Both the position numbers and the translations under genes were made by a program. Under the pieces are notes generated by a model. That model had not been told where the DNA came from, ran no database searches, and worked only from the letters and a program-made list of their open reading frames with translations. This document shows positions 34,296-43,055 of a stretch of 64,000 nt of DNA, in pieces; position 1 is the first letter of the stretch; each line of letters starts with the position of its first letter. The stretch spans positions 248,001-312,000 of the forward strand of contig CAWAFH010000012.1 in assembly GCA_963781265.1 (NCBI GenBank), in the 5' to 3' direction. Origin of the DNA: WHSW01 sp963781265. GTDB lineage: Bacteria > Actinomycetota > Thermoleophilia > Solirubrobacterales > 70-9.

Positions 34296-35024
34296 GTGAC
34301 GCTGCTCGACGAGGTGCTCGAGGCCCACGGCGGCCGCGCGGCCTGGGAGCGTGCCCGCACGGTCCGCGCTCGGGTGCGCAGCGGCGGGCTGCTCCTGCGG
34401 ACGAGGCTGCCGGGCAACCGGTTTCGCGAGGGGCGGATCGAGGGGAGGATCGGCGAGCCGGTCTCGTCGGCCGGACCGTTTCCCCGCGCGGGCGTCCGCG
34501 GCGTCTTCGACCACGGTGCGGTGCGGCTCGAGACCGACGACGGCGAGCTGCTGGAGTCGCGCGAGCACCCGCGCGAGCTCTTCTTCGGACTCAGCGGCCT
34601 GCGACGCAACCTGCGCTGGGATGCGCTCGACGCCACCTACTTCGCCGGCTACGCGTGGTGGAACTACCTCAACGCCCCGTACCTGCTCGCGCGCGAGGAC
34701 GTCCGGGTCGCCGAGATCGAACCGTGGGACCAGCGGGGCGAGACGTGGCGCCGGCTCGAGGCGCGCTTTCCCGAGGGCCTCGACACCCACTCGCCGGTGC
34801 AGACCTTCTACTTCGACCCGGCGCTGCTGCTGCGCCGCCACGACTACGTCGCCGAGGTCGTCGGCCGCTGGGCGCATGCCGCGCACATGTGCGCCGACCA
34901 CGTCGAGGCCGGCGGATTGACCTTCCCGACCCGCCGCTGGGTGCGCCCGATCGGGCTCGGCAACCGGCCGCTCCCGGCCCCGACCCTGGTCAGCCTGCAA
35001 CTGTCCGAGATCGAGGTCGAGTGA
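34296..35024 (+). CDS. Conserved-looking hypothetical protein
   Basis: This 242-residue soluble protein begins 16 bp after fakA at a GTG. It is rich in short beta-like segments, with AYAWWNYLNAPYLLA in the middle, QTFYFDPALLLRRHDYVAEVVG after it and a late histidine/cysteine patch (WAHAAHMCADHVEAGG). I do not recognise a family. Its codon use and length are those of a real gene, and it is probably co-transcribed with fakA and the GST-like gene. Confidence 0.65.
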   Translation: MTLLDEVLEAHGGRAAWERARTVRARVRSGGLLLRTRLPGNRFREGRIEGRIGEPVSSAGPFPRAGVRGVFDHGAVRLETDDGELLESREHPRELFFGLSGLRRNLRWDALDATYFAGYAWWNYLNAPYLLAREDVRVAEIEPWDQRGETWRRLEARFPEGLDTHSPVQTFYFDPALLLRRHDYVAEVVGRWAHAAHMCADHVEAGGLTFPTRRWVRPIGLGNRPLPAPTLVSLQLSEIEVE

Positions 35025-35034
35025 GGCACCCGAC

Positions 35035-35790
35035 GTGAGCGAGAGGCCCGTTCTCTGGCATATCCCCGTCTCGCACTACAGCGAGAAGGCTCGCTGGGCG
35101 CTCGCCCACAAGTCGATCGAGCACCAGCGCCGGGCGCCGCCGCCGGGGATCCACATCGCGGTCGCGATGGCGCTCACGCGCCGCCCGACCTTCCCCGTCC
35201 TCCAGCTCGACGGCCGCGCGATCGGCGACTCGACCGCGATCATCGCGGCGCTCGAGTCGCGCTACGCGGACCGCCCGTCGCTCTACCCGGCCGACCCCGG
35301 CGAGCGCCGGCGGGCGCTCGAGCTGGAGGACTACTTCGACGAGCAGCTCGGCCCGCAGATCCGCCTGCTCGCCTGGCACGACCTGATCGCCGACTCGGGC
35401 GACGGCATGGGCCCGGTGGCGGCCGCCGCGCTGCCCGAGCGCCTGCGCGACGTCGCGCCGCTGCGCGCCGCGCTGACCGCCTACGGCGAGCTCTACGTGA
35501 AGCTGCGCTTCCGCGCCTCGAGCGACGAGCGCGCCGCCGCCGCGCGCACCGCGGTGCTGGGCGCGTTCGACCGGCTCGAGCGCGAGCTCGACGGGCGCTC
35601 GTACCTGGTCGGCGACGGGTTCACGGTCGCCGACCTGACCGCAGCCGCGCTCTTCTACCCGCTCGTGCTGCCGCCCGAGGGCCCACGGATCCTCACCGAG
35701 CTGTCACCGGGATTCGCCGAGTTCGTGCGCCCGCTCGAATCGCGCCCCGGTTACGCGTACATCGCGCGCATGTTCGCCGAGCACAGGTAG
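35035..35790 (+). CDS. Glutathione S-transferase-like protein
   Basis: This 251-residue protein has an N-terminal thioredoxin-like domain (LWHIPVSHYSEKARWALAHK, then RRPTFPVLQLDGRAIGDSTAIIAALES). Its helical C-terminal domain contains LVGDGFTVADLTAAALFYPL, the usual GST capping-box region. Actinobacteria mostly lack glutathione, so the true substrate is uncertain. The GTG start is preceded by TGAGG and lies 10 bp after the hypothetical gene. Confidence 0.8.
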   Translation: MSERPVLWHIPVSHYSEKARWALAHKSIEHQRRAPPPGIHIAVAMALTRRPTFPVLQLDGRAIGDSTAIIAALESRYADRPSLYPADPGERRRALELEDYFDEQLGPQIRLLAWHDLIADSGDGMGPVAAAALPERLRDVAPLRAALTAYGELYVKLRFRASSDERAAAARTAVLGAFDRLERELDGRSYLVGDGFTVADLTAAALFYPLVLPPEGPRILTELSPGFAEFVRPLESRPGYAYIARMFAEHR

Positions 35791-35795
35791 TGATT

Positions 35796-35871
35796 CGGCG
35801 CTCGCCGCTCGCCGCTCGAGTGCACCTCGAGCCGAGCGGCGGGCGCCGAGCGGCGAGCGCCGGGCCCCCTT
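35796..35871. repeat. Inverted cluster of GC-rich heptamers
   Basis: CGCTCGCCGCTCGCCGCTCGAG is followed after TGCAC by CTCGAGCCGAGCGG and more CGAGCGG-type units, giving a hairpin-prone inverted cluster between convergent GST-like and RidA genes. The unit is the same as at 6515, 49961 and 50141. A terminator role is possible. Confidence 0.65.
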
Positions 35872-35896
35872 CGCCCTGGCCGCGCTCAACCCGGCC

Positions 35897-36373
35897 TCAC
35901 TCGATCTCGACGATCGCCTCGATCTCGACCGGGACGTCGAACGGCAGCTGCCCGGCGCCGATCGCGGAGCGCGCGTGGCGACCGGCCGGATCGCCCCAGA
36001 GGTCGAGCACCAGGTCGGTGAAGCCGTTGATCACCGCCGGCGGCTTGTCGAAGCCGGGAGCGCACTGCACCAGCCCGAGCGCCTTGACCCAACTGGTCAC
36101 CCGGTCGAGCTCGCCGAGCTCCGCCTGCAGCGAGGCCAGGATCGAGAGCGTCGTCAGCCGCGCCGCCTCCTGGCCCTGCTCGACCGTGAGCTCCGCTCCG
36201 ACCCGGCCCGTCATCAGCACCTCGGTGCCGTCCATCGGCAGGTGGCCCGAGACGTAGGCGTGCGGGCCGCTGATGTGCACGAGGTCGAACTTGAACTCGA
36301 CCCCGGGCGGGGGCGCGAAAGGCTCCGGCAGTTGCAGCCCGCGCTCCGCGAGGCGATCCTCGATCGATCCCAT
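35897..36373 (-). CDS. RidA/YjgF family protein
   Basis: This 158-residue protein has the RidA fold pattern, including FDLVHISGPHAYVSGHLPMDG, the substrate-binding arginine in RHARSAIGAGQLPFDVPVEIEAIVEIE (C-terminus) and DKPPAVINGFTDLVLDLWG. It is about 25 residues longer at the N-terminus than classic RidA. Enamine/imine deaminase activity is possible, but this longer subgroup is poorly defined. TAGATT on the minus strand ends nine bases before the ATG and overlaps the recG -10 box. Confidence 0.8.
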   Translation of the reverse strand: MGSIEDRLAERGLQLPEPFAPPPGVEFKFDLVHISGPHAYVSGHLPMDGTEVLMTGRVGAELTVEQGQEAARLTTLSILASLQAELGELDRVTSWVKALGLVQCAPGFDKPPAVINGFTDLVLDLWGDPAGRHARSAIGAGQLPFDVPVEIEAIVEIE

Positions 36374-36382
36374 CCAAGCTGG

Positions 36383-36392
36383 AATCTACCCT
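36383..36392. promoter_or_regulatory. Overlapping divergent -10 boxes (ridA / recG)
   Basis: AATCTACCCT contains TAGATT on the minus strand (9 bases before the RidA ATG) and TACCCT on the plus strand (9 bases before a recG GTG at 36402). The layout is the same as at cupin/cmk and hydrolase/acyltransferase. Confidence 0.55.
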
Positions 36393-36401
36393 CTGGCCGC
36401 A

Positions 36402-38570
36402 GTGATCACTCCGCGCGCTATCGGGACCGGCACCGAACAGGACCGTGACTCGCTGCGCGCGGTGAAGCTGCGGAGCATGCCGCGCCCGAGCCGCCTCGAC
36501 GCCTCGATCGCGACTCTCGACGGGGTCGGCCCGAAGCTCGCCGAGGCCGCGGCCGCCATCGGCATCGAGACGATCGGCGACCTGCTCTGGCACGTTCCGC
36601 ACGGCCACCGCGACCGCGCCGACGTGCGCGAGGTCGCCGACCTGCGCATCGGCGAGCAGGCGACCGTGATGGTCGACGTGCGCTCGGCACGGGTGCGCCC
36701 GACCCGGCGTCGCAACCTGCGCCTGGTCGAGGCGGCGGTCGCCGACCACAGCGGCCCGATGAAGGCGGTCTGGTTCAACCAGGCCTACCTCGCCGAGCGC
36801 CTGCGGCCCGGGACGCGGCTGCTGCTCAACGGCAAGCTCGACCGCTCCGGCTTCCGGGTCGCAACTCACGAGATCGTCTCCGGCGGCGTCGCGCCGGCCT
36901 CGGGGCTGCACACGACCGGGATCGTCCCGGTCCACAACGCGACCCGGGAGCTCTCGGCGAAGCGGCTGCGCGAATGGATCTGGCAGGCCGTCGAGCGCGC
37001 CGGCGACGCGATCGAGGCGCTGCCGGCGGAACTGCGCGCGCGCCGCCGTCTCGGCGCCGAGGCCGACGCGCTGCGCTGCGCCCACTTCCCCGAGTCGCCC
37101 GAGCAGGCCGAGGCGGCGCGCGCCAAGCTCGCGTTCGAGGAGCTGTGCCTGCATCAGGCGGCGCTCGCCGCGCGCCGCGACAGGCGCCGCGACTCACGCC
37201 CGGGCATCGCGTTCGAGCCGGCGGGCGAGCTGGTCGCCGGCTGGCTCGCGGCGCTGCCGTTCGAGCCCACGGCCGGCCAGCGGCGCGCGTTCGAGGAGAT
37301 CGACGAAGACCTCGCCGCCGGGCGGCCGATGCAGCGCCTGCTGATGGGCGACGTCGGCTCGGGCAAGACGGTGGTCGCCGTCTACACGATGCTGCGAGCG
37401 CTCGAGAACGGCCATCAGGCTGCGCTGATGGCGCCGACCGAGACGCTGGCCGAGCAGCACGCCAACACGCTCGACCGGCTGCTGGCGGCCGACGCGCTCG
37501 GGGCGATCGGGTTCGCGCTGCTGACCGGGGCGACCACCGCGACGCGACGCCGCGAGACGCTCGATCGCCTCGCGAGCGGCGAGCTCGGGATGGTCGTCGG
37601 GACCCACGCGCTGATCGAGCCCGACGTCCGGTTCGCCGGACTGGCGGTCTGCATCGTCGACGAGCAGCACCGCTTCGGGGTTCGCCAGCGCGCCGCGCTC
37701 GACGCCAAGGGGCCGGGCGAGGCGGCGCCGCACGTCCTGCACATGACCGCGACCCCGATCCCGCGGACGCTCTCGCTGACGGCCTACGGGGACCTCGACG
37801 CCACCACGATCCGCGAGCTGCCCGCCGGGCGCCGGCCGGTGAAGACGTGGGTGGTGGGAGAGGAGAAGCGCGCCGGCGCCTACGGGTTCATCCGCGATCG
37901 CCTGCGCGAGGGACGCCAGGCCTACGTCGTCTGCCCGCTGGTCTCCGACTCCGAGAAGCTGCGGGCGAAGGCCGCGGCGGTGGAGGCCGAGCGGTTGCGC
38001 GCGGGGGAGCTGCGCGATTTCCGGGTCGGCCTGCTGCACGGCCAGATGTCGTCGCGCGAGAAGGCGGCCGAGATGGAGGCGTTCGCCGCGGGCGAGATCG
38101 ACGTGCTGGTCGCGACGACGGTGATCGAGGTCGGGATCGACGTCGCCAACGCGACCGTGATGCTGATCGAAGGGGCGGAGCGGTTCGGGCTGTCGCAGCT
38201 TCATCAGCTGCGTGGCCGCGTGGGACGCGGCGCGCACGAGAGCCAGTGCATCCTGTTCGCCGAGGCCGAGGGCCCGCTGGTGAAGCGGCGGATGGAGGCG
38301 ATCGAGCGCTCCAGCGACGGCTTCGAGCTCGCCGAGGTCGATCTCGTGCTGCGCGGCGAGGGGGAGGTGCTCGGCACCCTCCAGAGCGGCCTGCCGCGCT
38401 ATCGCGTCGCGCAGCTGCCCGACGACGCCGACCTGCTCGCCGCCGCGCGGGCCGAGGTGCAGGAGATGCTCGCCCGCCACGGCAGCCTCGACGCGCCCGA
38501 GCTCGGGCCGCTGCTGGACGCCGCCCGCGCCCGCTTCGGCGACGAGCGGACGACGGGAATCGCGGCATGA
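36402..38570 (+). CDS. recG: ATP-dependent DNA helicase RecG
   Basis: This protein remodels stalled forks and Holliday junctions. It has the wedge start LDGVGPKLAEAAAAIGIETIGDLLWHVPHGHRDR, Walker A LMGDVGSGKTVVA, DEQHRFGVRQR (motif II), TATPIPRTLSLTAYGDL and the C-terminal LRGRVGRGAHESQCILFAE. The GTG at 36402 gives 722 residues and fits the leaderless -10 spacing. Similarity to RecG becomes clear only from about 36480, so the ATG at 36477 (697 residues) is the main alternative. It overlaps rsmD by ATGA. Confidence 0.94.
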   Translation: MITPRAIGTGTEQDRDSLRAVKLRSMPRPSRLDASIATLDGVGPKLAEAAAAIGIETIGDLLWHVPHGHRDRADVREVADLRIGEQATVMVDVRSARVRPTRRRNLRLVEAAVADHSGPMKAVWFNQAYLAERLRPGTRLLLNGKLDRSGFRVATHEIVSGGVAPASGLHTTGIVPVHNATRELSAKRLREWIWQAVERAGDAIEALPAELRARRRLGAEADALRCAHFPESPEQAEAARAKLAFEELCLHQAALAARRDRRRDSRPGIAFEPAGELVAGWLAALPFEPTAGQRRAFEEIDEDLAAGRPMQRLLMGDVGSGKTVVAVYTMLRALENGHQAALMAPTETLAEQHANTLDRLLAADALGAIGFALLTGATTATRRRETLDRLASGELGMVVGTHALIEPDVRFAGLAVCIVDEQHRFGVRQRAALDAKGPGEAAPHVLHMTATPIPRTLSLTAYGDLDATTIRELPAGRRPVKTWVVGEEKRAGAYGFIRDRLREGRQAYVVCPLVSDSEKLRAKAAAVEAERLRAGELRDFRVGLLHGQMSSREKAAEMEAFAAGEIDVLVATTVIEVGIDVANATVMLIEGAERFGLSQLHQLRGRVGRGAHESQCILFAEAEGPLVKRRMEAIERSSDGFELAEVDLVLRGEGEVLGTLQSGLPRYRVAQLPDDADLLAAARAEVQEMLARHGSLDAPELGPLLDAARARFGDERTTGIAA

Positions 38571-39096
38571 GGATTGTCGGTGGGAGATTGGGAGGGCGCA
38601 GGCTGAGCCCCCCGCCGAAGGGCTCGCTCGACGTGCGCCCGACCTCCGACCGCGCCCGCGAGACGCTCTTCGCCGTGCTCGGCGACGTCTCGGACCTCAG
38701 CGTCCTCGACCTCTTCTGCGGCACGGGGGCGCTCGCCCTCGAGGCGATCTCGCGCGGCGCGGACTCCGCGGTGCTGGTCGATCGAGCGCCGGCGCTGGCG
38801 CGGCGCAACGCCGAGCAGCTCGGGATCGCGAACCGCTGCGAGGTGGTCCGGTCGGACGCGATTCGCTATCTGGAGCGCAGCGACGAGCGCTTCGGGCTGA
38901 TCTTCTGCGACCCGCCGTATAAACTCGCCGACCGCCTTGGCCCGCAGCTCGCGAAACATCTGCCACCGCGCCTCGCGAAGTACGCGCGCCTCGTGGTCGA
39001 GAGCTCGGCGCGCAGCCCGCTCGAGGTCGATCTGCCCAAGCTCGAGCTCGCCGACGAGCGGCGGGTCGGCGAGGCCCTGATCAGGATCTATCGCAA

Positions 39097-39100
<4 letters not shown>
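38567..39100 (+). CDS. rsmD: 16S rRNA (guanine-N2) methyltransferase RsmD
   Basis: This 177-residue SAM methyltransferase acts on G966 of 16S rRNA by homology. It opens MRIVGGRLGGRRLSPPPK, has VRPTSDRARETLFAVL, the SAM site VLDLFCGTGALALEAISRGA and the catalytic FCDPPYKL. It is coupled by ATGA to both recG and coaD. The recG-rsmD-coaD order is common in Gram-positives. Confidence 0.95.
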
Positions 39101-39591
<491 letters not shown>

Positions 39592-39688
39592 GGCCCGGTC
39601 GTGGGTGGGAAGGAGCTTGCAGAAGCGCACCGAAACCCGCCCCTAGCAGCCCTTCCATGCCGGGCCGCGTAAGCTTCCACTCCAGCTT

Positions 39689-40156
39689 ATGGACGTCCTG
39701 GTCCTCATTGACAAGCTCGACGACCTGATCCACAACGCGCGGCCGGTGCCGCTGACGGATCAGGTGCGTGTCGATCGCGAGGAGATCTACGATCTCCTCG
39801 ATCAGATGCGTGCCACGATCCCGGAGGAGATCAAGCAGGCGCGCTGGATCGTCAAGGAGCGCCAGGAGATGCTCGCCGAGGCCAAGCGCGAGGCCGAGCG
39901 CGTCGTCAAGGAGGCCCGCGACCAGCAGGAGCGCCTGATCTCCGACGAGGAGGTCTACAAGCAGGCCGAGCGCGCCGCCGAGGAGATCATCGAGGACGCC
40001 CGCGAGACCGAGCGCCAGATTCGCCTCGGCGCCGAGGACTACGCGGACGAGATCCTCTCCACGCTCGAGGTCAACCTCGAGAAGTTCCTCTCCGCCGTGC
40101 AGCGTGGCCGCGACCGGCTCGCCGGCCGCGACGACGAACCTGTCGAGGTCGGCTAG
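39689..40156 (+). CDS. SepIVA/DivIVA-like coiled-coil protein
   Basis: This 155-residue protein is almost entirely helical and charged. After a short N-terminal domain (LVLIDKLDDLIHNARPVPLTDQVRVDREEIYDLLDQM) it forms a coiled coil of Glu/Arg/Lys/Ala heptads to about residue 130. It resembles the actinobacterial SepIVA family (a DivIVA-like division/cell-wall factor) and superficially the b subunit of ATP synthase. In mycobacteria the SepIVA gene sits beside DUF177 and rnc, and here DUF177-rpmF-plsX-acpP-rnc lies 3.5 kb downstream. TAAGCT ends 13 bases before the ATG. Confidence 0.7.
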   Translation: MDVLVLIDKLDDLIHNARPVPLTDQVRVDREEIYDLLDQMRATIPEEIKQARWIVKERQEMLAEAKREAERVVKEARDQQERLISDEEVYKQAERAAEEIIEDARETERQIRLGAEDYADEILSTLEVNLEKFLSAVQRGRDRLAGRDDEPVEVG

Positions 40157-40167
40157 CGCTTAGGTTT

Positions 40168-40189
40168 CTCCCGGTTGTCCAACCGGGAG
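40168..40189 (+). promoter_or_regulatory. Perfect hairpin covering the next gene's ribosome site
   Basis: CTCCCGGTTG (40168-40177) and CAACCGGGAG (40180-40189) form a 10-bp perfect stem around TC. The right arm contains most of GGGAGG (40185-40190), the only Shine-Dalgarno of the GTG at 40196. It could shut off translation, end the upstream transcript, or bind a regulator. Confidence 0.6.
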
Positions 40190-40195
40190 GTTCAC

Positions 40196-40897
40196 GTGAG
40201 CGAGCGGTGGTTCTCGGACGAGGAGCTGGCCGCGATGGCGCGGCCGACGATGGAACGCGCGATCGAGGCGATCGAGGCCGGTGACGCCGACGAGGCGAAG
40301 CGGCTGTGCGAGGCGATGAAGTGGGAGTCGCAGTTCATGCACGACCTGCTCGTCGACGGGGTCGCCGGGCTGATCTCGTTCGTGAAGGAGAAGCTTGGCG
40401 ACGACGGCGTCGAGGAGGCGTGGGAGTACTCGCTCGAGCGCTCGTGGCGCAAGCCGGTCGAGACGATCGACAAGCTCGACCGCAGGACCGTCGCCGAGTC
40501 CCTGGCGGCGACCTGGCGCGCGCATTCGACCAGCGGCGTCGGTCCCAACCCCGGCGCGTTCGCGATCGACGAGGACGAGGAGAAGCTGACCTTCACGATG
40601 AACCCGTGCGGCTCCGGCCAGCGCCTGTGGCGAAACCGCCGCTATGGCCCGGACGGGTGGGGGGTGACCGACGAGGCGCACGACTGGAGCTACGGCCGCG
40701 AGGGCTTCCCCCTGTACTGCACCCACTGCGCGTTCATGAACGAGACGCTGCCGATCCGCTGGATCGGCCATCCGGTCTATCCCTCGGACCCGCCCGAGGA
40801 CTTCGACCGGGATCCGTGCACCTGGTACTGGTACAAGGACCCGGCCGAGATCCCCGAGCGCCACTTCTCGCGCCATGGGCTCGAGCGCGGCGACTGA
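40196..40897 (+). CDS. Hypothetical protein with CxxC motif, possible Fe-S or zinc site
   Basis: This 233-residue protein has a helical N-terminal half (SERWFSDEELAAMARPTMERAIEAIEAG) and a C-terminal half rich in Trp, Tyr, His and Cys. The latter includes FTMNPCGSGQRLW, YCTHCAFMNETLP and DRDPCTWYWYKDP. The CxxC plus flanking cysteines suggest a bound metal. I cannot name a family. Its start codon is preceded by a hairpin that hides the ribosome site. The next gene overlaps by 23 bases, so it likely works with the APH-like and DUF6285-like proteins. Confidence 0.65.
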   Translation: MSERWFSDEELAAMARPTMERAIEAIEAGDADEAKRLCEAMKWESQFMHDLLVDGVAGLISFVKEKLGDDGVEEAWEYSLERSWRKPVETIDKLDRRTVAESLAATWRAHSTSGVGPNPGAFAIDEDEEKLTFTMNPCGSGQRLWRNRRYGPDGWGVTDEAHDWSYGREGFPLYCTHCAFMNETLPIRWIGHPVYPSDPPEDFDRDPCTWYWYKDPAEIPERHFSRHGLERGD

Positions 40898-41882
40898 GCC
40901 CCCCGACCCGGCCGCCGTGCGGACGGTCCTCGCCGCGGCCGGCGAGGACCCGGGCGAGCTCTCGCTGAGCGAGATCGAGGGCGGCGCCTCGCGCCAGACG
41001 TTCGCGGTCGAGGCTCAGGGAGAGCCGCGCTTCGTGCTGCGGCGCGAGCCCGCCGAGGGAATGTCGTTCGCCTCGCTGGAGCTCGAGCTGCGCGCGATCG
41101 CCGCCGCCGACCTCGCCGGCGTGCCGGTCGCGCGCACGGTGGTCGCCGAGCCGGCGGGAGGCGCCTTCGGGGCGGGGGCCGGCTACCTGATGGAGTTCGT
41201 CGCCGGGACCTCGGTCGCGCCGCGGGTGTTGCGGCGTGAGGAGCTGGCGACCGCGCGAGAGCGGCTGCCCGGCCAGCTCGCCTCGGCCCTGGCCCAGATC
41301 CACTCGGTCGCCGCCGGCTCGGTCGAGGGCCTGGCCCCGAGCGTCGACCCGGCGCTCGAGGCCTGCGAGCTGTGGGCGGCGGCGCTGGACGAGCTCGGCG
41401 AGCCGCTGCCGGCGGTCGAGGCGGGGCTGCGCCGGCTGCGGCTCGACCGTCCGCCCGCGGTCGCTCCGACCCTCGTCCACGGCGACTTCCGGCTCGGCAA
41501 CCTGATCGTCGACGAGCACGGCCTCGCCGCGGTGATCGACTGGGAGCTCTGCCACGCGGGCGATCCGGTCGAGGACCTGGCCTGGCTGACGATCCGCTCG
41601 TGGCGGTTCGGCAACGACGAGCTGCCGGTCGCGGGCGTGGGGGAGATGGAGCCGTTCCTGGCCGCCTACGAGGCGGCGGGCGGCGCGCGGCCCGACCCCG
41701 AACGGCTGCGCTGGTGGTCGGCGATGGGGAACGTGAAGTGGGCGGTGATCTGCGCCCGCCAGGCCCACGACCACCTGACCGGCGCCCGGCCGTCCGCCGA
41801 GCTCGCCTCGCTCGGGCGGCGGATCTGCGAGCCCGAGTGGGACCTGCTGGGACTGCTGGCGCCGGCGGGGGGTGTGCCGTAG
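40875..41882 (+). CDS. APH-family phosphotransferase
   Basis: This 335-residue kinase-like protein of the aminoglycoside phosphotransferase/choline kinase fold has the catalytic loop LVHGDFRLGNLIVDEHGLAAVIDWELCHAGDPVEDLAW (catalytic Asp, Asn and metal Asp). It resembles the APH proteins encoded next to acyl-CoA dehydrogenases and hydratases rather than resistance enzymes, which agrees with the enoyl-CoA hydratase gene 360 bp away. The substrate is unknown. The next gene starts in the stop codon (TAGTG). Confidence 0.8.
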   Translation: MGSSAATEPPDPAAVRTVLAAAGEDPGELSLSEIEGGASRQTFAVEAQGEPRFVLRREPAEGMSFASLELELRAIAAADLAGVPVARTVVAEPAGGAFGAGAGYLMEFVAGTSVAPRVLRREELATARERLPGQLASALAQIHSVAAGSVEGLAPSVDPALEACELWAAALDELGEPLPAVEAGLRRLRLDRPPAVAPTLVHGDFRLGNLIVDEHGLAAVIDWELCHAGDPVEDLAWLTIRSWRFGNDELPVAGVGEMEPFLAAYEAAGGARPDPERLRWWSAMGNVKWAVICARQAHDHLTGARPSAELASLGRRICEPEWDLLGLLAPAGGVP

Positions 41883-42232
41883 TGCAGGACCGGCCGACCG
41901 CCCCCGAGTTGCTCGACGCGATGGCGGCGAAGCTGTTCGGCGAGGTGCGCGACTGGGTGCCGCGCGAGCGCCGCTTCCAGATCCTGGTCCTGGCCAACCT
42001 GTGCGCCGTGATCGCCCGCGAGCTGCGAGCGGGGGACGCTCCCGACGAGGCCGATCTCGCGTTGTTCCGCGAGCTGGGGGGCGAGGGGGCCGATTCCCGT
42101 GCGGCCGCCGCCGATCTCGCGCGGAAGATCCGCGAGGGCCGGCTCGACGACCACCTCGACGCCGCGATCGCCGGACTGCGCGAGCACGTGCGCCGCAAGC
42201 TCGACGTGGCCCGCCCGGGCTACGCCGACTAG
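41882..42232 (+). CDS. DUF6285-like small protein
   Basis: This 116-residue helical protein begins TAPELLDAMAAKLFGEVRDW and has LANLCAVIARELRAG. It resembles the short DUF6285 proteins that accompany APH phosphotransferases. The GTG start shares one base with the previous stop, implying tight coupling and probably a complex. Function is unknown. It ends 14 bp before the convergent enoyl-CoA hydratase. Confidence 0.65.
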   Translation: MQDRPTAPELLDAMAAKLFGEVRDWVPRERRFQILVLANLCAVIARELRAGDAPDEADLALFRELGGEGADSRAAAADLARKIREGRLDDHLDAAIAGLREHVRRKLDVARPGYAD

Positions 42233-42246
42233 ACCGGCGACCGCGC

Positions 42247-43053
42247 TTACAGCTCGGTCTCGTGCTCCCCGGCGCGACCGGCGTCGGTCTTGTCGTAGAA
42301 ACGGCCGAGCAGCTCCATCGTCTCCTCGGGGTCCGCGCACGTGTAGGCGTTCCACGCCTCGGTGCGCAGCTGGAAGTCGAGCGGCTGGCCGATCACATCG
42401 AGGATCGTCCGCTTGGCCGAGCGCACCGCACGCTGTGAGTTGCGGAGGATCTGGCGCGCGACCTGCTCGGCCTCGTCCAGCAGCTCGTCGTGCGGGACGA
42501 CCTTGGTCACGAGCCCCCACTGCAGGGCCTGGGCCGCGTCGACCGGCTCCGCGGTCAGCAGCATGTGCGAGGCGACCGAGGTGCCGCATGCGTTGACCAG
42601 CCGCACGAGCCCGCCGTCCCCATGGTGGTAGCCGCGGCGCGCCTCGAACGAACCGAACATCGCGCGGTCGGAGGCGATCCGCACATCGCACGCGAGCGCC
42701 GTCTCGAGCCCGCCGGCCAGCGCCCAGCCGTTGACCGCGGCGACGATCGGCTTCTCGAGCCGGTGCATGCCGCGCGTGAACCCGTTCAGCCCGAGCTCGA
42801 CGATCTCGCGGATCTCGCGCGGGCTCGAGTTCTCGATGATCGGCGGGATGTAGGTCTTGAGATCGGCCCCGGCGCAAAAGGCCTCGCCCGCGCCCGTGAG
42901 AACCGCGACGTCGACCGAGTCGTCGTCGCGGAAGTCCGCCCACGTCTCGATCATCAGCCGATGGACGTCGGGGTCGATCGCGTTGCGCGCCTCGGGACGG
43001 TTGATCGTCACCCAGGCGATCCGGTCGCGCTTCTCGTACAGGACCTTGCTCAT
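42247..43053 (-). CDS. Enoyl-CoA hydratase/isomerase family protein
   Basis: This 268-residue crotonase-fold enzyme has INRPEARNAIDP, the oxyanion-hole regions GAGEAFCAGADLKTY and NGWALAGGLETALACDVRIAS, and a C-terminal ENxxR-like helix region. The glutamates of classical hydratases are not both evident after the second oxyanion region (SFEARRGYHHGDGG), so the exact reaction is open. It starts two bases after the methyltransferase gene stops and shares its promoter. Confidence 0.85.
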   Translation of the reverse strand: MSKVLYEKRDRIAWVTINRPEARNAIDPDVHRLMIETWADFRDDDSVDVAVLTGAGEAFCAGADLKTYIPPIIENSSPREIREIVELGLNGFTRGMHRLEKPIVAAVNGWALAGGLETALACDVRIASDRAMFGSFEARRGYHHGDGGLVRLVNACGTSVASHMLLTAEPVDAAQALQWGLVTKVVPHDELLDEAEQVARQILRNSQRAVRSAKRTILDVIGQPLDFQLRTEAWNAYTCADPEETMELLGRFYDKTDAGRAGEHETEL

Positions 43054-43055
43054 CG

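Noticed and set aside
40875..41882. APH-family gene as an aminoglycoside resistance determinant
   Set aside because: Sequence and context resemble APH proteins linked to acyl-CoA metabolism. Nothing points to antibiotic modification.
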